A DNA stretch of 64,000 bases, from the NCBI GenBank assembly GCA_905178155.1, contig CAJINV010000015.1:186001-250000 (forward strand). Direction: 5' to 3'. The notes beneath the pieces are model-generated. The model did no database searches, had not been told where the DNA came from, and worked only from the letters and a program-made list of their open reading frames with translations. Both the position numbers and the translations under genes were made by a program. Position 1 is the first letter of the stretch. The number at the start of each line of letters is the position of its first letter. Source of the stretch: Amoebophrya sp. A120. Taxonomy: Eukaryota; Sar; Dinophyceae; Syndiniales; Amoebophryaceae. Below, in pieces: positions 61,401 to 63,753 of this stretch.

Positions 61401-63753
61401 TCGACAGAATCTGACTGCTCTTATTTCTACTCCTCCCATGTCTGTTCAAATTCATGCTCTTCGTCTCATCGGCCATGTGCTCCGTCACTTCCTTAAACAT
61501 GTAGTCGGCAACAAGGTTCACTTGCTTCACGATCTCCGTTTGTCCCGTTTCTCCTGGCAGCTGCAACTCCGCCAATTTAGTTTCGATCGGAATGTGGTCG
61601 TGCAACTTGCCAGTGATGAACTCCGCAGCGTCCAATAACTCCACGTCCCGCACTGCTTCGGCACCGGTGGAAATCTCGTTTTGTTTCTGTCGCTGCTGTT
61701 TCATCTTCGCTAGAACTTGTTTCTGAGTTCTAGAATGACCAGAAGCGGCAGAGGAAGAAGTTGTAGCCCCCGCGCCGGTCATCGTCTCTTCGTGGTAGTT
61801 ATTTTCTTGGAATTCCTTCAGAATTTCCGGTAAGGAAGTCGGCTCCCGTGGCTTTCCCGGCTCATCTTTCCCGAATCGCTTTTCTTGCACTTTCTTGAAC
61901 ACGCAGTGAAGCCACTCAGCGGCGGCCACCCTCGCTGGTCCGTCGACCGGATTCTGCTGGAGGAAGATATGTTCTTGGCTCGTCGCACCTATCCTATGTA
62001 AAAACGTCCCCACCCCATAGTTGTATATGCAAATCAGCATGGTGAGCGTGAAGATGTCTCTCATGCGGAGCCCCATGAGAAGCGTTTGCTACAACTCTTG
62101 TTTCAGAATTTGTCATCCTCCAATCAGCATGATGCGCTAGGTCTGTGATGCTGCTGAACTACTAGCCAAACAGGATCACACTACGAGGCCGAACTTGTCA
62201 TGCGCAACGGCCAAAGCTTGTTGATTTGTCTAGCAGATCTCCCATCTTGACTATGGGGTGGGGACGTTTTTCCTCTCAATAGCACCGGAGAAAAAGTCCG
62301 TGGAGAGGAACTGCTGGTGCTTGCCTTCTTTCATCAAACTCCTCCGTGTTATCAATTGCAAAAGTGTAGTCTGGGTCTGGAAGAATGCAAGATTTGTGCT
62401 GCAGGTTTTCCATGACCCATGAGGTCTGGAATGCGAGACCCGGCATGACAGATTCTTTGAGGTCTCTATGCCTGCCCTGCGTGAGAAGCTCCCTCTCAAC
62501 TTGGTCAAAAGCGGACACCTTTTGGTACTCACGCAACACAGATTTTCGTTTCATTCAGATTCAGCATGACAAGTTCTAATCTTCCAGACCCAGACATTTT
62601 GACAGTTGATACGTGTCACGAAGTTGAACGCATCAGTCGTAATTTTGTCGACGCTGTGGTCCGTCGTCGTCCCCATTCCCGCCAGCGGATTTCTCGCGGC
62701 CAGCGAATTCCAGAACGTGGCCTGCCTCACCGCGAAGAAGCGGATAATCGTAGAGAGCAAGGCGTTCTTGCTGAAGGAGCTGGTATGCTGCTGTTGCGAC
62801 CGGGTTTCGATCCAATATTTCGAGACCCGCAGCTCATCCACGGTAAACTTCTGCGCACTTTGCATGTCCGACTGCCGGCTGCGCTGATGTGCTCCTGCTT
62901 GCTGCGCTGCCGCGCGCTGTCTCTGCTGACTTGTAGGTGTGGAAGGCTGATGTGCAGCGGCGGCGGGGACACCGACAGCAGCTGTGGATGTTGTAGCAAA
63001 CGAATTTGCTCCTGAAGCATTCTCTTCGACTTCCTATCGTAAGAAAAAACTGTTTCACTGTAAGGATTTTGCAAGTTTTGCATCACAAGTTTGCTCTGCA
63101 TGACAGCGAAAATTTGCAATGCGCGATTTCCAAGGGAAAACACCGCTAAAAAGCCACTGTCTTGCATGTTTAGCAAGACAAACATTTCTGAGATACATTT
63201 TCTGCATTACAAGCTTACAGTGAAACAGATTTTTCTTGCGATACTTCCTCCCCGTTCTCCAACAGCACGTCCGGAAAGTTTTTCGCGTCGCAATATGCAA
63301 GAAAAAAAGTGTGTAAGTGTGACTCTGTCATGCAGAACATGCAACAGAGATACACCTGTCATGCCAGACAACCATGAAGTCCTCTTTTCACTTGTGTATT
63401 CCCCTACAAACCACGCATGACAGGTTGTTTCTGTCATGTAGAGCAAATTTGTGATGCTGTCAGCCAGAGAGAGTTACACTAACACAGTTTTTTTCTCGGA
63501 TACGCAGGTTTCCAATTTCAGTTCCAACAACCCCTCCTTGCTGTTGGATAATTGGAATTGCTGCACTAAGTTCAGCGTTTCCAGAAACACCGACTGCACG
63601 ATGGGCTGCAAAACAGCAATCGTGGCGTCATGTTGCTCTTGCCCCACCCCTGCGTCCTGTGCCAATGAAGCCACGTGCTTTCTGTAGAACTTTTCGAAAT
63701 CATTGACCACGTTGGGCACGGCAGAAGGAGCTGTTGTTACTGCACCTACGGGC
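4419..63753 (-). CDS. Giant SecA-motor protein gene, about 104 exons, 5' end outside the window
   Basis: Exons are the gaps between the intron elements listed below. At each of the 102 element sites one element plus one 5-bp flank copy is removed and the frame stays open; one further intron (about 5735-6017) has unclear borders. About 10,000 codons are visible. The only domain I recognise is a SecA-type DEAD motor, coded between about 55400 and 48900 with all nucleotide-binding and helicase motifs intact. In bacteria and plastids SecA uses ATP to push preproteins through SecYEG; eukaryotic giant proteins with this motor have, as I recall, no assigned role. About 1,420 codons precede the motor and about 7,500 follow it, including glycine-zipper hydrophobic segments near 48.0-47.1 kb and 24.7-19.8 kb. 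The C-terminus reads QLQQQDFIFRNLYEK and ends in TGA at 4419-4421. It could be two or more genes, but no stop or fresh start interrupts the joined frame. Confidence 0.8.
4453..4606. mobile_element. Introner, family D
   Basis: 154 bp; flanks AATCC/ATTCC. Last intron of the gene: joins HGQLQQQ-DFIFRNLYEK and the stop codon. Confidence 0.85.
4783..5042. mobile_element. Introner, family A (type A1 fwd)
   Basis: 260 bp; flanks GCAGT/GCAGT. Joins HSENAVQL-PNENYLNA. Two frames are open downstream; only the junction decides between them. Confidence 0.92.
5112..5260. mobile_element. Introner, family D
   Basis: 149 bp; flanks CAGGG/CAGGG. Ends carry AGTATCGTACTCGTA and its complement. Joins SVDESL-QELAKFGD. 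Confidence 0.92.
5735..6017. other. Intron of uncertain borders, element-like
   Basis: Stops in every frame separate the exons ending NDPSSLMPC and beginning near HHTFSSMSLGRGG. The interior has AGTCGCTT repeats and a weak inverted match (CGACTTTGTATTGC against CGACTTGTGATACTC), but no clean ends or 5-bp repeat. Borders are approximate. Confidence 0.45.
6150..6492. mobile_element. Introner, family C
   Basis: 343 bp; flanks CGGCT/CGGCT. Ends carry CCCCCCTCCCCATAT and its complement. Joins LEKKGQA-VLEKRVQA. Confidence 0.92.
6546..6815. mobile_element. Introner, family A (type A2 fwd)
   Basis: 270 bp; flanks ACTCC/ACTCC. Joins FVTAVE-SLRAKVYE. Confidence 0.92.
7066..7347. mobile_element. Introner, family B (rev)
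   Basis: 282 bp; flanks AGCTC/GGCTC. The right arm has an extra GCGG within the CCCCAC core. Joins KKETEP-TLEMWTDL. Confidence 0.85.
7647..7909. mobile_element. Introner, family A (type A2 fwd)
   Basis: 263 bp; flanks CTCTC/CTCTC. Joins EQRSLLE-SERKQFQE. Confidence 0.93.
7910..10579 (-). other. Giant protein: longest uninterrupted exon
   Basis: About 890 codons without an introner, reading LRDFCLRNYKFVPPAPRL at its start. It has a very basic run (RRKKEEKEKNKKKEKTKR) and long helices (GHAMQQILQDYTTGVVKTT, RLKKQIGHLDVELKEKL). Mostly coiled-coil-like; no family recognised. The joined frame runs into it as LNPAP-MLLRDF, so the Met here need not be a gene start. Confidence 0.6.
10580..10869. mobile_element. 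Introner, family B (rev)
   Basis: 290 bp; flanks ACATC/ACATC. Joins RLNPAP-MLLRDFCL, upstream of the longest exon. Confidence 0.92.
11160..11425. mobile_element. Introner, family A (type A2 fwd)
   Basis: 266 bp; flanks GCGCC/GCGCC. Joins LVLRLA-RDEVQQSQ, which fixes the frame of the small exon 11426-11486. Confidence 0.92.
11487..11810. mobile_element. Introner, family C
   Basis: 324 bp; flanks GAAGA/GACGA. Joins DQSRSS-TSTLNPTNG. Confidence 0.85.
11895..12233. mobile_element. Introner, family A (type A1 fwd) with an 81-bp insert
   Basis: 339 bp; flanks AGTAG/AGTAG. Joins VPAGY-FDAEHLQT. It is longer than its sisters because of GC-rich DNA at 11939-12019, bounded by ACTTG on both sides. 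Confidence 0.9.
11939..12019. mobile_element. Small insertion inside an introner
   Basis: 81 bp absent from other type A1 copies. It starts with GTTGGTTGGTTGGG and is flanked by ACTTG (11934-11938 and 12020-12024), a likely 5-bp target duplication. No inverted ends are visible. Confidence 0.6.
12603..12847. mobile_element. Introner, family A (type A4)
   Basis: 245 bp; flanks AACCG/ATCCG. Joins KGYLSD-IAGAISRS. Confidence 0.85.
12899..13160. mobile_element. Introner, family A (type A1 rev)
   Basis: 262 bp; flanks TGCTT/GGCTT; the left tip is TGTGG instead of TATGG. Joins LNTKP-AEQHFSLT. Interior inverted relative to the copy at 4783. Confidence 0.85.
13736..13885. mobile_element. Introner, family D
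   Basis: 150 bp; flanks AAGCC/AAGCT. Joins IYSSSF-NSKRLWDR. Confidence 0.87.
14920..15181. mobile_element. Introner, family A (type A1 fwd)
   Basis: 262 bp; flanks TCTTC/TCTTC. Joins NDEEEE-GVEQQTGE. Confidence 0.93.
15230..15448. mobile_element. Introner, family G
   Basis: 219 bp; flanks TGTTG/TGTTA. Ends carry GACAGTGCACAACTCCC and its complement. Joins DLAGGN-TAQFQYGL. Confidence 0.87.
15681..15906. mobile_element. Introner, family E
   Basis: 226 bp; flanks CTGTC/CTGTC. Ends carry AAAAAAGTGTTACAGT and its complement. Joins INSDGDS-IGIEGPL. Confidence 0.92.
15967..16294. mobile_element. Introner, family C
   Basis: 328 bp; flanks TCTGC/TCTGC. Joins VSGFLQ-NSFDRDAA. Confidence 0.92.
16791..16813. 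repeat. Perfect 10-bp hairpin
   Basis: GCACGGGGAC, loop AGA, GTCCCCGTGC. It shares its GGGGAC/GTCCCC core with each unit of the tandem array that follows, so it may be a related founder. Confidence 0.8.
17027..17950. repeat. 96-bp tandem hairpin array, about 9.5 units
   Basis: The word CCTAGGTCATGACGC starts near 17034 and recurs every 96 bp to about 17802, with a diverged last unit near 17898. Each unit holds a nested dyad: CCTAGGTCA and TGACCTAGG outside, GCGGGGAC and GTCCCCGC inside. A GTTTCCGGGAAGCGCCC spacer follows. Internal units are nearly identical and the outer ones diverge, as in unequal exchange. Confidence 0.93.
18045..18335. repeat. GT-rich repeat and its inverted copy
   Basis: From about 18050 to 18220 a 10-11-bp unit GGGGTGTGTC(T/C) repeats some 12 times on the plus strand. 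At 18285-18330 the complement appears (CCCCTGACACACCCCC, GAACATACCCCC). The arms could pair, and the G-runs could form quadruplexes. Confidence 0.8.
18780..19041. mobile_element. Introner, family A (type A3)
   Basis: 262 bp; flanks TTTGC/TTTGC. Joins IQTLLAK-SVLQQSHA. Confidence 0.92.
19126..19407. mobile_element. Introner, family B (fwd)
   Basis: 282 bp; flanks GAATC/GAATT. Joins RLGTEI-HGQIQSAT. Confidence 0.87.
19514..19725. mobile_element. Introner, family E
   Basis: 212 bp; flanks TCTGT/TTTGT. Joins YDMSSTN-HHRATERR. Confidence 0.87.
20094..20264. mobile_element. Introner, family H
   Basis: 171 bp; flanks AGCCA/AGCCA. Ends carry CACAGAAAAAAGCTGGCAGG and its complement. Joins GQEYWL-QAARGSGG. 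Confidence 0.92.
20319..20585. mobile_element. Introner, family A (type A2 rev)
   Basis: 267 bp; flanks TGCTG/TGCTG. Joins KIESQLS-KAFDASFC. Confidence 0.92.
20643..20925. mobile_element. Introner, family B (rev)
   Basis: 283 bp; flanks CCGTC/CCGTC. Right tip GACACAGCATA is diverged. Joins DVIQRR-LAAAIMPT. Confidence 0.9.
20992..21242. mobile_element. Introner, family A (type A4)
   Basis: 251 bp; flanks ACGGT/ACGGT. Joins VVAQHTV-ASAQFQTM. Confidence 0.92.
21354..21605. mobile_element. Introner, family A (type A4)
   Basis: 252 bp; flanks TTCCT/TTCCT. Joins KHHVGR-FANKIASH. Confidence 0.92.
21640..21918. mobile_element. Introner, family B (rev)
   Basis: 279 bp; flanks AGGTT/AGGTT; sub-type with GTACCCACACC core. 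Joins DLLGNL-MNSLKHHV. The exon to its left is only about 29 nt. Confidence 0.92.
21964..22192. mobile_element. Introner, family G
   Basis: 229 bp; flanks CTACC/CTACC. Joins DDAMVA-GTIHKSGD. One of the few sites where a GT-AG junction could be drawn. Confidence 0.92.
22225..22486. mobile_element. Introner, family A (type A2 fwd)
   Basis: 262 bp; flanks GCACG/GCACG. Joins AVTEIVQ-EGADDAM, with a 27-nt exon on its right. Confidence 0.92.
22563..22892. mobile_element. Introner, family C
   Basis: 330 bp; flanks AGTTT/AGTTT. Joins MVTDKL-KDYFPTVM. Confidence 0.92.
22972..23230. mobile_element. Introner, family A (type A3)
   Basis: 259 bp; flanks CTCGA/CTCGA. Joins AVAGLE-QAKQKASD. Confidence 0.92.
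23287..23571. mobile_element. Introner, family B (rev)
   Basis: 285 bp; flanks GTCGT/GTCGT. Left tip TATCCCACGC is diverged. Joins RDAWDD-PYAAMNQV. Confidence 0.9.
23630..23790. mobile_element. Introner, family D
   Basis: 161 bp; flanks TGGTG/TGGTG. Joins GDKTTT-PATTKTWG. Confidence 0.92.
23837..24159. mobile_element. Introner, family C
   Basis: 323 bp; flanks TGCTC/TGCTC. Joins IRGFEH-SLESSAGM. Confidence 0.92.
24268..24503. mobile_element. Introner, family G
   Basis: 236 bp; flanks TCATG/TCATG. Joins RDPTTM-KFGHLKEE. Confidence 0.92.
24833..25116. mobile_element. Introner, family A (type A4)
   Basis: 284 bp; flanks GCTGG/GTTGG. Joins EHHQNQ-LEQYNFVL. Confidence 0.87.
25426..25684. mobile_element. 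Introner, family A (type A4) with a 13-bp flanking repeat
   Basis: 259 bp by the usual 5-bp rule (CGTGG/CGTGG). The identity extends to CCCTGGTACGTGG on both sides, and the right end lacks the expected ATGCATA tip. Joins LYKVATYQ-GALREEPL. Confidence 0.85.
25713..25862. mobile_element. Introner, family D
   Basis: 150 bp; flanks GACTC/GACTC. Joins DDGSWS-RSLYKVAT; the exon between this and the previous element is about 23 nt, the shortest seen. Confidence 0.92.
25863..27405 (-). other. Giant protein: large exon, Glu/Lys coiled coil and acidic linker
   Basis: Starts LKSYDETIKKIHELRQKR, followed by KKEEEARKEAQEKEAQQK (coiled coil) and an acidic linker rich in Asp, Ser and Glu. It ends with HIHFHLTQLRTGMEEVQQ and FTDLTEDSMRKMLMLFGD. 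About 510 codons without an intron. Confidence 0.5.
27406..27670. mobile_element. Introner, family A (type A2 fwd)
   Basis: 265 bp; flanks AGGTG/AGGTG. Close sister of the copies at 22225, 37321 and 49302. Joins ELAKHL-KSYDETIK. Confidence 0.93.
27854..28012. mobile_element. Introner, family D
   Basis: 159 bp; flanks GCTCG/GCTCG. Joins NDVIEP-NISKLADL. Confidence 0.92.
28058..28319. mobile_element. Introner, family A (type A1 rev)
   Basis: 262 bp; flanks GTTGA/GTTGA. Joins PAQKIN-GLDSMKTF. Confidence 0.93.
28459..28735. mobile_element. Introner, family A (type A2 rev)
   Basis: 277 bp; flanks AGTGG/AGTGC. Joins ILSAAHY-FRDKVAPE. Confidence 0.87.
28788..29049. mobile_element. Introner, family A (type A2 rev)
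   Basis: 262 bp; flanks TCCCG/TCCCG. Joins RKAKRD-DMQPPEYE. Confidence 0.93.
29217..29478. mobile_element. Introner, family A (type A2 fwd)
   Basis: 262 bp; flanks AGTTG/AGTTG. Joins GQQQLQL-QLLPQAVQ. Confidence 0.93.
29533..29687. mobile_element. Introner, family D
   Basis: 155 bp; flanks TTTGC/TTTGC. Joins RTMPGQ-SGDVDMPP. Confidence 0.92.
29868..30189. mobile_element. Introner, family C
   Basis: 322 bp; flanks GGCAT/GGCAT. Joins SKTANA-FTLTKAVA. Confidence 0.92.
30242..30507. mobile_element. Introner, family A (type A2 fwd)
   Basis: 266 bp; flanks CCTTG/TCTTG. Joins YDNSK-INLNDAVY. Confidence 0.87.
30624..31019. mobile_element. Introner, singleton family L
   Basis: 396 bp; flanks AGGAA/AGGAA. 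The ends are only partly inverted repeats, sharing an AATATnATGTCC core. Joins KVSGVS-SPEFDFGT. Near its left end it carries a perfect 21-bp hairpin with telomere-like GGGGTTTAGG sequence. Confidence 0.85.
30692..30736. repeat. Perfect 21-bp inverted repeat with telomere-like word
   Basis: The left arm (30692-30712) contains CCTAAACCCCAAACT, the loop is GTC, and the right arm (30716-30736) contains AGTTTGGGGTTTAGG. The arms match at all 21 positions. TTTAGGG-like words occur in plant and several protist telomeres. Confidence 0.9.
31381..31702. mobile_element. Introner, family C with an 11-bp flanking repeat
   Basis: 322 bp by the usual rule, flanks CTCTG/CTCTG. The right tip reads GACA instead of GATA, so TTGACACTCTG occurs on both sides. 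Joins EEVVQS-VKHYTDDF. Confidence 0.87.
32418..32673. mobile_element. Introner, family A (type A3)
   Basis: 256 bp; flanks AGTTG/AGTTG. Joins LLDVAT-FLGSDKQA. Confidence 0.92.
33020..33281. mobile_element. Introner, family A (type A2 rev)
   Basis: 262 bp; flanks GCGCA/GCGCA. Joins WIVDSA-PGDINHGI. Confidence 0.93.
33368..33624. mobile_element. Introner, family A (type A3)
   Basis: 257 bp; flanks ACTTC/ACTCC. The right arm has lost part of the CAGACCCAGAC core yet the frame still joins: DFRLEF-PVNQKLNP. Confidence 0.85.
33765..34018. mobile_element. Introner, family A (type A4)
   Basis: 254 bp; flanks GAGTT/GAGTT. Joins HTLSPT-LEANDFLT. Confidence 0.92.
34089..34352. mobile_element. Introner, family A (type A2-like rev)
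   Basis: 264 bp; flanks GCCTG/GCCTG; left tip TGTGC instead of TATGC. Joins AHLSAQ-ASLEQMKK. Confidence 0.9.
34405..34613. mobile_element. Introner, family E
   Basis: 209 bp; flanks GATGC/GATGC. Ends carry AAAAAAGTGTTTCACTG and its complement. Joins QQAGGI-SPANSEQN. Confidence 0.93.
34982..35310. mobile_element. Introner, family A with an unusual interior
   Basis: 329 bp; flanks CGTGC/CGTGC. Both arms carry small insertions (GGGTCCTCTGG on the left, CCAGCAGACA on the right) and the middle matches no other copy. Joins ENDGTA-QYTMEKLE. Confidence 0.9.
35388..35537. mobile_element. Introner, family D
   Basis: 150 bp; flanks TTGTG/TTGCG; left tip CATCC instead of TATCC. Joins GIADAQ-DLIAMYHN. 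Confidence 0.85.
35538..36969 (-). other. Giant protein: large exon, coiled coil and Asn/Gly/Ser-rich tail
   Basis: Begins LPGSGRIAEDQEQLDELAE, then helices (HTKQLKAFELSWKAKKEL). A basic run KRRKRAKQAEADKKRHAEAK leads into a predicted coiled coil ending HKQELIRAQQFRKSI. The tail (TGGLFGGTSGATNGNNAQQ) is low complexity. Confidence 0.5.
36970..37275. mobile_element. Introner, family I
   Basis: 306 bp; flanks GAAAG/GAAAG. Ends carry GAAAAATGCCCCCACCCCC and a near complement. Nearly identical to, and as long as, 56459-56764. Joins ENKNNF-LPGSGRIA. Confidence 0.93.
37321..37582. mobile_element. Introner, family A (type A2 rev)
   Basis: 262 bp; flanks CGTCA/CGTCA. Nearly identical to 49302-49566. 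Joins RQVLTA-AGMEEDEN. Confidence 0.93.
37632..37893. mobile_element. Introner, family A (type A1 fwd)
   Basis: 262 bp; flanks TGCTG/TGCTG. Joins GLLSSS-TSTDDLEK. Confidence 0.92.
38088..38298. mobile_element. Introner, family F
   Basis: 211 bp; flanks GGTCC/GATCC. Ends carry CAAGAAAAAAACTGTG and its complement. Joins LVTAGDP-STTKNLSH. Confidence 0.87.
38443..38597. mobile_element. Introner, family D
   Basis: 155 bp; flanks ATTAG/ATTCG. Joins RLDLSN-AHMAEIVD. Confidence 0.87.
39000..39310. mobile_element. Introner, family C (variant right arm)
   Basis: 311 bp; flanks AGACG/AGACG. The right end is GCGGGCGCTTTTCATTGTAATA, closer to family I than to C at its tip. Joins DTTARL-ARTSLAGT. Confidence 0.9.
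39688..39966. mobile_element. Introner, family B (fwd)
   Basis: 279 bp; flanks ATGGT/ATGGT. Joins KKSRTI-QGLEALVA. Confidence 0.92.
39967..41101 (-). other. Giant protein: long charged helical exon
   Basis: Highly charged, with LKKAAGALLDLEEEHMAEE, a Ser/Arg run SSRRRHSSSS and ELRRLQKALNSVGQTYITF, then KKPEHRTKEEQEIFDKEER. Likely coiled coil with a basic linker; no family recognised. Confidence 0.5.
41102..41380. mobile_element. Introner, family B (fwd)
   Basis: 279 bp; flanks GCGGT/GCGGT. Joins DLFYRT-FIRSGMIQ. Confidence 0.92.
41648..41822. mobile_element. Introner, family H
   Basis: 175 bp; flanks TGCCG/TGCCG. Second copy of the family after 20094-20264, same orientation. Joins KYVQRQ-MENQMPSL. 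Confidence 0.92.
42485..42656. mobile_element. Introner, family D
   Basis: 172 bp; flanks TCGGC/TCGTC. Joins NQGEDD-PMGQQEPG. Confidence 0.87.
42714..42959. mobile_element. Introner, family E (diverged)
   Basis: 246 bp; flanks AAATT/AAATG; arms AAAAAACTGTTTCAATT and a partial complement. Joins LKDVTIS-WYDEDDNE. Confidence 0.85.
43052..43318. mobile_element. Introner, family A (type A2 fwd)
   Basis: 267 bp; flanks TTCTC/TTCTC. Joins FSEMRR-RWKNQGML and so selects the frame of the 42960-43051 exon. Confidence 0.92.
43387..43638. mobile_element. Introner, family A (type A4)
   Basis: 252 bp; flanks GCTTC/GCTTC. Joins KEAVQKL-VERKQHED. Confidence 0.92.
44020..44188. mobile_element. Introner, family D
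   Basis: 169 bp; flanks CGCAA/CGCAA. Joins YRDVA-SRSYTNTL. Confidence 0.92.
44670..44877. mobile_element. Introner, family F
   Basis: 208 bp; flanks TCAGC/TCAGC. Joins KEIGLK-RREKLFQT. Confidence 0.92.
44878..45975 (-). other. Giant protein: large exon, helical, partly repeat-like
   Basis: Contains KQELLTLDAKFPDAWEAFQ, FYHIRIGTLALEAIRNDDA and MRHFESAIHLDATFAGPAYF, which have the rhythm of short helical repeats of the TPR kind. I cannot fit a clean consensus, so this is only a suggestion. A Gly/Ala-rich linker follows. Confidence 0.35.
45976..46285. mobile_element. Introner, family C
   Basis: 310 bp; flanks TTTCA/TTTCA. Joins PYPLKQ-ELLTLDAK. Confidence 0.92.
46347..46599. mobile_element. 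Introner, family A (type A4)
   Basis: 253 bp; flanks GCACC/GCACC. Joins VLGVVR-VFVHMDAS. Confidence 0.92.
46829..47107. mobile_element. Introner, family B with a family A left tip
   Basis: 279 bp; flanks ATACC/ATACC. The left tip is TATCAAATGTAAAAA (family A), then the B core ACGTACCCACACCAGAG; the right end is pure B. Joins NSPDGM-DVDSTGAP. Confidence 0.92.
47382..47660. mobile_element. Introner, family B (rev)
   Basis: 279 bp; flanks GTACC/GTACC. Joins VQVGYG-AMAMGAVG inside the glycine-rich segment. Confidence 0.92.
47710..47965. mobile_element. Introner, family A (type A4)
   Basis: 256 bp; flanks TGGTG/TGGTG. Joins VATTAT-TAGYAATV. Confidence 0.92.
49085..49237. mobile_element. Introner, family D (inside the motor)
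   Basis: 153 bp; flanks CAAAC/CAAAC. Joins IEPFGGL-HVELTFLA, restoring the conserved GGLHV motif. Confidence 0.94.
49302..49566. mobile_element. Introner, family A (type A2 rev, inside the motor)
   Basis: 265 bp; flanks TTGTG/TTGTG. Joins MVIVST-NLAGRGTD, restoring helicase motif V. Confidence 0.95.
50308..50559. mobile_element. Introner, family A (type A3)
   Basis: 252 bp; flanks GTACG/GTACG. Joins ALLAYF-TFQENVDY. Confidence 0.92.
50853..51133. mobile_element. Introner, family G-like, most diverged flanks
   Basis: 281 bp; flanks TGCGA/TTTGA (3 of 5). Long imperfect inverted ends share GCACAAGAAC, CCCCC and GTCTGCCTAATTTG against their complements. Joins DEMLFK-PNEDKKSK in frame. Confidence 0.8.
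51750..52017. mobile_element. Introner, family A (type A2 fwd)
   Basis: 268 bp; flanks TCGCG/TCGCG; left arm has an extra TCC (GGGTCCTCTGG). Joins FTPIAM-NRNKSGPF. Confidence 0.92.
52070..52358. mobile_element. Introner, family B (rev)
   Basis: 289 bp; flanks AGCAA/AGCAA. Joins KQHVLL-YGDIVRRL. Confidence 0.92.
52882..53093. mobile_element. Introner, singleton family J
   Basis: 212 bp; flanks CATGT/TATGT. Ends TATCAAACAAAAAAAGTTCG and an imperfect complement; size and A-run resemble families E and F. Joins NLVRYI-GKGRDNTD. Confidence 0.85.
53395..53670. mobile_element. Introner, family B (rev)
   Basis: 276 bp; flanks AATGC/AATGC. Joins KLGQHY-NGGELLIL. Confidence 0.92.
53927..54212. mobile_element. 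Introner, family B (fwd)
   Basis: 286 bp; flanks TCGGC/TCGGC. Joins ATLAER-MYLEESVA. Confidence 0.92.
54351..54509. mobile_element. Introner, family D
   Basis: 159 bp; flanks TCACG/TCACG. Joins SRYGVK-YEANVETN. Confidence 0.92.
54615..54894. mobile_element. Introner, family B (fwd)
   Basis: 280 bp; flanks ATAGC/ATAGC. Joins QRACYL-SDVTVGDP. Confidence 0.92.
55405..55670. mobile_element. Introner, family A (type A1 rev)
   Basis: 266 bp; flanks TCACC/TCACC. Very similar to 12899-13160 inside. Joins DFLANG-EQFVLNDA. Confidence 0.92.
56123..56406. mobile_element. Introner, family B (fwd)
   Basis: 284 bp; flanks ATTTT/ATTTT. Joins DEERKM-LVERHTWE. Confidence 0.92.
56459..56764. mobile_element. 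Introner, family I
   Basis: 306 bp; flanks CAGGC/CAGGC. Near-identical partner of 36970-37275, same orientation. Joins EETRLL-DEFSGSRY. Confidence 0.93.
57151..58339. mobile_element. Introner, family C, carrying a nested transposon
   Basis: 1,189 bp; flanks ACACA/ACACA. Subtracting the nested element leaves about 325 bp, the normal family C size. Joins RQYVW-PHDQNVQR, so the enlarged intron is still removable in frame. Confidence 0.92.
57385..58243. mobile_element. Nested inverted-repeat DNA transposon, non-autonomous
   Basis: 859 bp. Perfect 36-bp inverted ends begin TTAGGGCGGAAAAATCGGC and run to CATCATTTTTG, followed by imperfect pairing to about 70 bp. It is flanked by CAGTG on both sides (57380-57384, 58244-58248). 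Sister family C copies read GCCGCAGTGCC uninterrupted at this spot (for example near 24060), so the empty site is known. The interior is GC-rich with GGTACCCGGAAGGG repeats. Its open frames look like chance and no transposase is seen. Confidence 0.93.
58387..58649. mobile_element. Introner, family A (type A1 fwd)
   Basis: 263 bp; flanks TGTTA/TGTTA. Joins LDLGNK-AETNLEGK. Confidence 0.92.
59351..59614. mobile_element. Introner, family A (type A1 fwd, diverged arms)
   Basis: 264 bp; flanks TCCAC/TCCAC; left tip GATC instead of TATC and arms read GTGTGGGTGCGG. Joins GSFEWN-VEYIMARF. Confidence 0.9.
60102..60365. mobile_element. Introner, family A (type A1 fwd)
   Basis: 264 bp; flanks CGGGG/CGGGG. 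Joins GALEPR-RIHEMDKR. Confidence 0.92.
60648..60857. mobile_element. Introner, family E
   Basis: 210 bp; flanks CAGGA/CAGGA. Ends carry AAAAAAGTGTTACAGTTAC and its complement. Joins DFASPA-LIDEQDYE. Confidence 0.92.
60915..61176. mobile_element. Introner, family A (type A2 rev)
   Basis: 262 bp; flanks GACCA/GACCA. Joins LQNNMV-EAITNQDG. Confidence 0.93.
61990..62281. mobile_element. Introner, family B (rev)
   Basis: 292 bp; flanks GCACC/GCACC. The right tip CCTCTCAATA is of family C type. Joins DFFSGA-TSQEHIFL. Confidence 0.91.
62351..62611. mobile_element. Introner, family A (type A1 fwd)
   Basis: 261 bp; flanks CGTGT/CGTGT. Joins FNFVTR-RSLMKEGK. Confidence 0.92.
63035..63243. mobile_element. 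Introner, family E
   Basis: 209 bp; flanks CTTCC/CTTCC. Joins ENGEEV-EENASGAN. Confidence 0.93.
63294..63502. mobile_element. Introner, family F
   Basis: 209 bp; flanks CGCAA/CGCAG. Joins KLETCD-AKNFPDVL; the exon to its left is about 45 nt. Confidence 0.88.
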
